Source: Oceanospirillum sediminis (lineage in GTDB: Bacteria; Pseudomonadota; Gammaproteobacteria; Pseudomonadales; Halomonadaceae). From it: DNA of 64,000 nucleotides. The notes below the pieces were generated by a model. The model made no database searches and was not told where the DNA came from. It worked only from the letters and a program-made list of their open reading frames with translations. Positions 63,163 through 64,000 of the stretch are shown in pieces; position 1 is the first letter of the stretch, and the number at the start of each line of letters is the position of its first letter. A program made the translations under genes and the position numbers. Where the stretch lies: positions 38,397 through 102,396 of the forward strand of contig NZ_JACJFM010000003.1 in NCBI RefSeq assembly GCF_014164585.1. Reading direction: 5' to 3'.

Positions 63163-64000
63163 ATGAGCAACTTAGCTGAACGTCTTGTCCGCTATCAGCC
63201 TTCTGTATCGCTGAAACCCAGATTAAAGTCTGAAGGTCGCTTGATACGGATGGTTGGGCTAACGCTGGAGGCTGTAGGGTGTGATCTGCCTGTCGGGAGT
63301 TACTGTTCGGTTGAAACCTCATCTGGTGCTTTTGTTGAAGCGGAAGTGGTTGGTTTTTCTGAGGACAGGCTGTTCTTAATGCCGGTAGGTGTCGCAGAAG
63401 GGTTGAAGCCGGGAGGCCGGGTTATTCCTAATGATAAGGCCATGAACATCCCCGTGGGGCCTGAGTTATTAGGAAGAGTACTGAATGGTATTGGTGAGCC
63501 TATTGATGGCGGAGGGCCTATTGCCTCAAAAGAGACAACCACGCTGCATGGTAAAATTATTAATCCTCTGGACAGAAAACCTATTGATGCGACGCTTGAC
63601 GTTGGAATACGCTGTATTAACTCTTTATTTGCAGTGGGTCAGGGGCAGCGGTTAGGACTGTTTGCAGGTAGTGGTGTGGGCAAGAGTATGCTGCTGGGTA
63701 TGATGACCCGGTTTACTGAGGCCGATATTATTATTGTGGGGCTGGTGGGTGAAAGGGGCAGAGAGGTAAAAGAATTTATTGAAGAGATTCTTGGTAAAGA
63801 AGGTCTCTCCCGATCTGTTGTGGTGGCTTCGCCAGCTGATGATTCAGCATTAATGCGGCTGCGTGCTGCGATGTTAACGACCTCGATTGCCGAGTACTTC
63901 CGTGATCAGGGTAAAAAAGTCCTTATGCTAATGGATTCCCTGACTCGATTTGCTCAGGCTCAGCGTGAAATTGCTCTGGCTGTTGGGGAGCCTCCAGCCA
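63163..64000 (+). CDS. fliI: Flagellum-specific ATP synthase FliI (3'-truncated by window edge)
   Basis: FliI is the type III export ATPase. The visible 279 codons start at the ATG at 63163, preceded by GGAG. They include the beta-barrel domain, the Walker A motif GLFAGSGVGKS near residue 170, GERGREV near 197 and the Walker B region LMLMDSLTRFAQAQREI near 255. The rest lies past the window end. Confidence 0.97.
   Translation, partial: MSNLAERLVRYQPSVSLKPRLKSEGRLIRMVGLTLEAVGCDLPVGSYCSVETSSGAFVEAEVVGFSEDRLFLMPVGVAEGLKPGGRVIPNDKAMNIPVGPELLGRVLNGIGEPIDGGGPIASKETTTLHGKIINPLDRKPIDATLDVGIRCINSLFAVGQGQRLGLFAGSGVGKSMLLGMMTRFTEADIIIVGLVGERGREVKEFIEEILGKEGLSRSVVVASPADDSALMRLRAAMLTTSIAEYFRDQGKKVLMLMDSLTRFAQAQREIALAVGEPPA

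Overview
The window comes from a motile, probably marine gammaproteobacterium of the Oceanospirillales/Pseudomonas-like type. The pointers are a polar-flagellum gene order (flgA-flgM-flgN-ycgR, flgB-L, tandem flagellins, fliD-fliS, fleS/fleR, fliE-I), good sigma-54 and sigma-28 promoters, paired acyl-CoA dehydrogenases of the Pseudomonas FadE1/FadE2 type with a PsrA-like operator, and an arsenosugar (arsS) locus. No gene names a genus; this is inference from family content.

Layout. 0-0.3 kb: two tandem identical tRNA-Leu(UAG), the first cut by the window edge. 0.5-4.5 kb: two paralogous ~600-residue acyl-CoA dehydrogenases on the minus strand, each with its own terminator. 4.7-5.5 kb: a CJM1_0395/SprA-type putative metalloprotease. 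5.7-10.2 kb: cheR-cheV (minus) diverging from flgA, flgM, flgN, ycgR (plus). 10.2-23.4 kb interrupts the flagellar locus. It holds the arsS cluster, tRNA-Arg(CCU), a broken pseudaminic acid block (pseI, a methyltransferase, an IS481-family element, pseG), an ISAs1-family element with a nonsense codon, and a TetR-controlled acyl-CoA synthetase/SDR/acyl-CoA dehydrogenase set. 23.6-36.4 kb: flgBCDE, flgFGHIJ, flgKL. 36.9-41.6 kb: an AT-rich, translationally coupled six-gene accessory module (DmpG-like aldolase, AMP-forming ligase, VOC-like protein, KynB-like cyclase/hydrolase, acyl carrier protein, AAC(3)-like acyltransferase). 41.8-44.3 kb: a DUF4910/M28-like peptidase homologue and an IS66 remnant. 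44.6-48.9 kb: three flagellin genes, two with sigma-54 promoters and one with a sigma-28 promoter. 49.0-51.9 kb: pseB-pseC-pseF. 52.1-59.1 kb: fliD, fliS, a Maf flagellin glycosyltransferase, a small FliT-position protein, fleS, fleR. 59.2-64.0 kb: fliE, fliF, fliG, fliH and the start of fliI.

How it fits together. FleS/FleR would activate sigma-54 promoters seen before flgF, flgK, two flagellins and fliD; FliA, held by FlgM, would serve the third flagellin and fliD. PseB, PseC, PseG, PseI and PseF make most of the route to CMP-pseudaminic acid, and Maf would attach it to flagellin. The PseH N-acetyltransferase is not in the window. The six-gene module contains the parts needed to make, activate, carry and transfer an acyl group to a sugar amine, and it sits between hook-associated and flagellin genes. 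The main hypothesis offered here is that this module acylates the flagellin nonulosonic acid, perhaps replacing or following the PseH step, with the methyltransferase beside pseI as a possible partner. This is inference from gene content and position.
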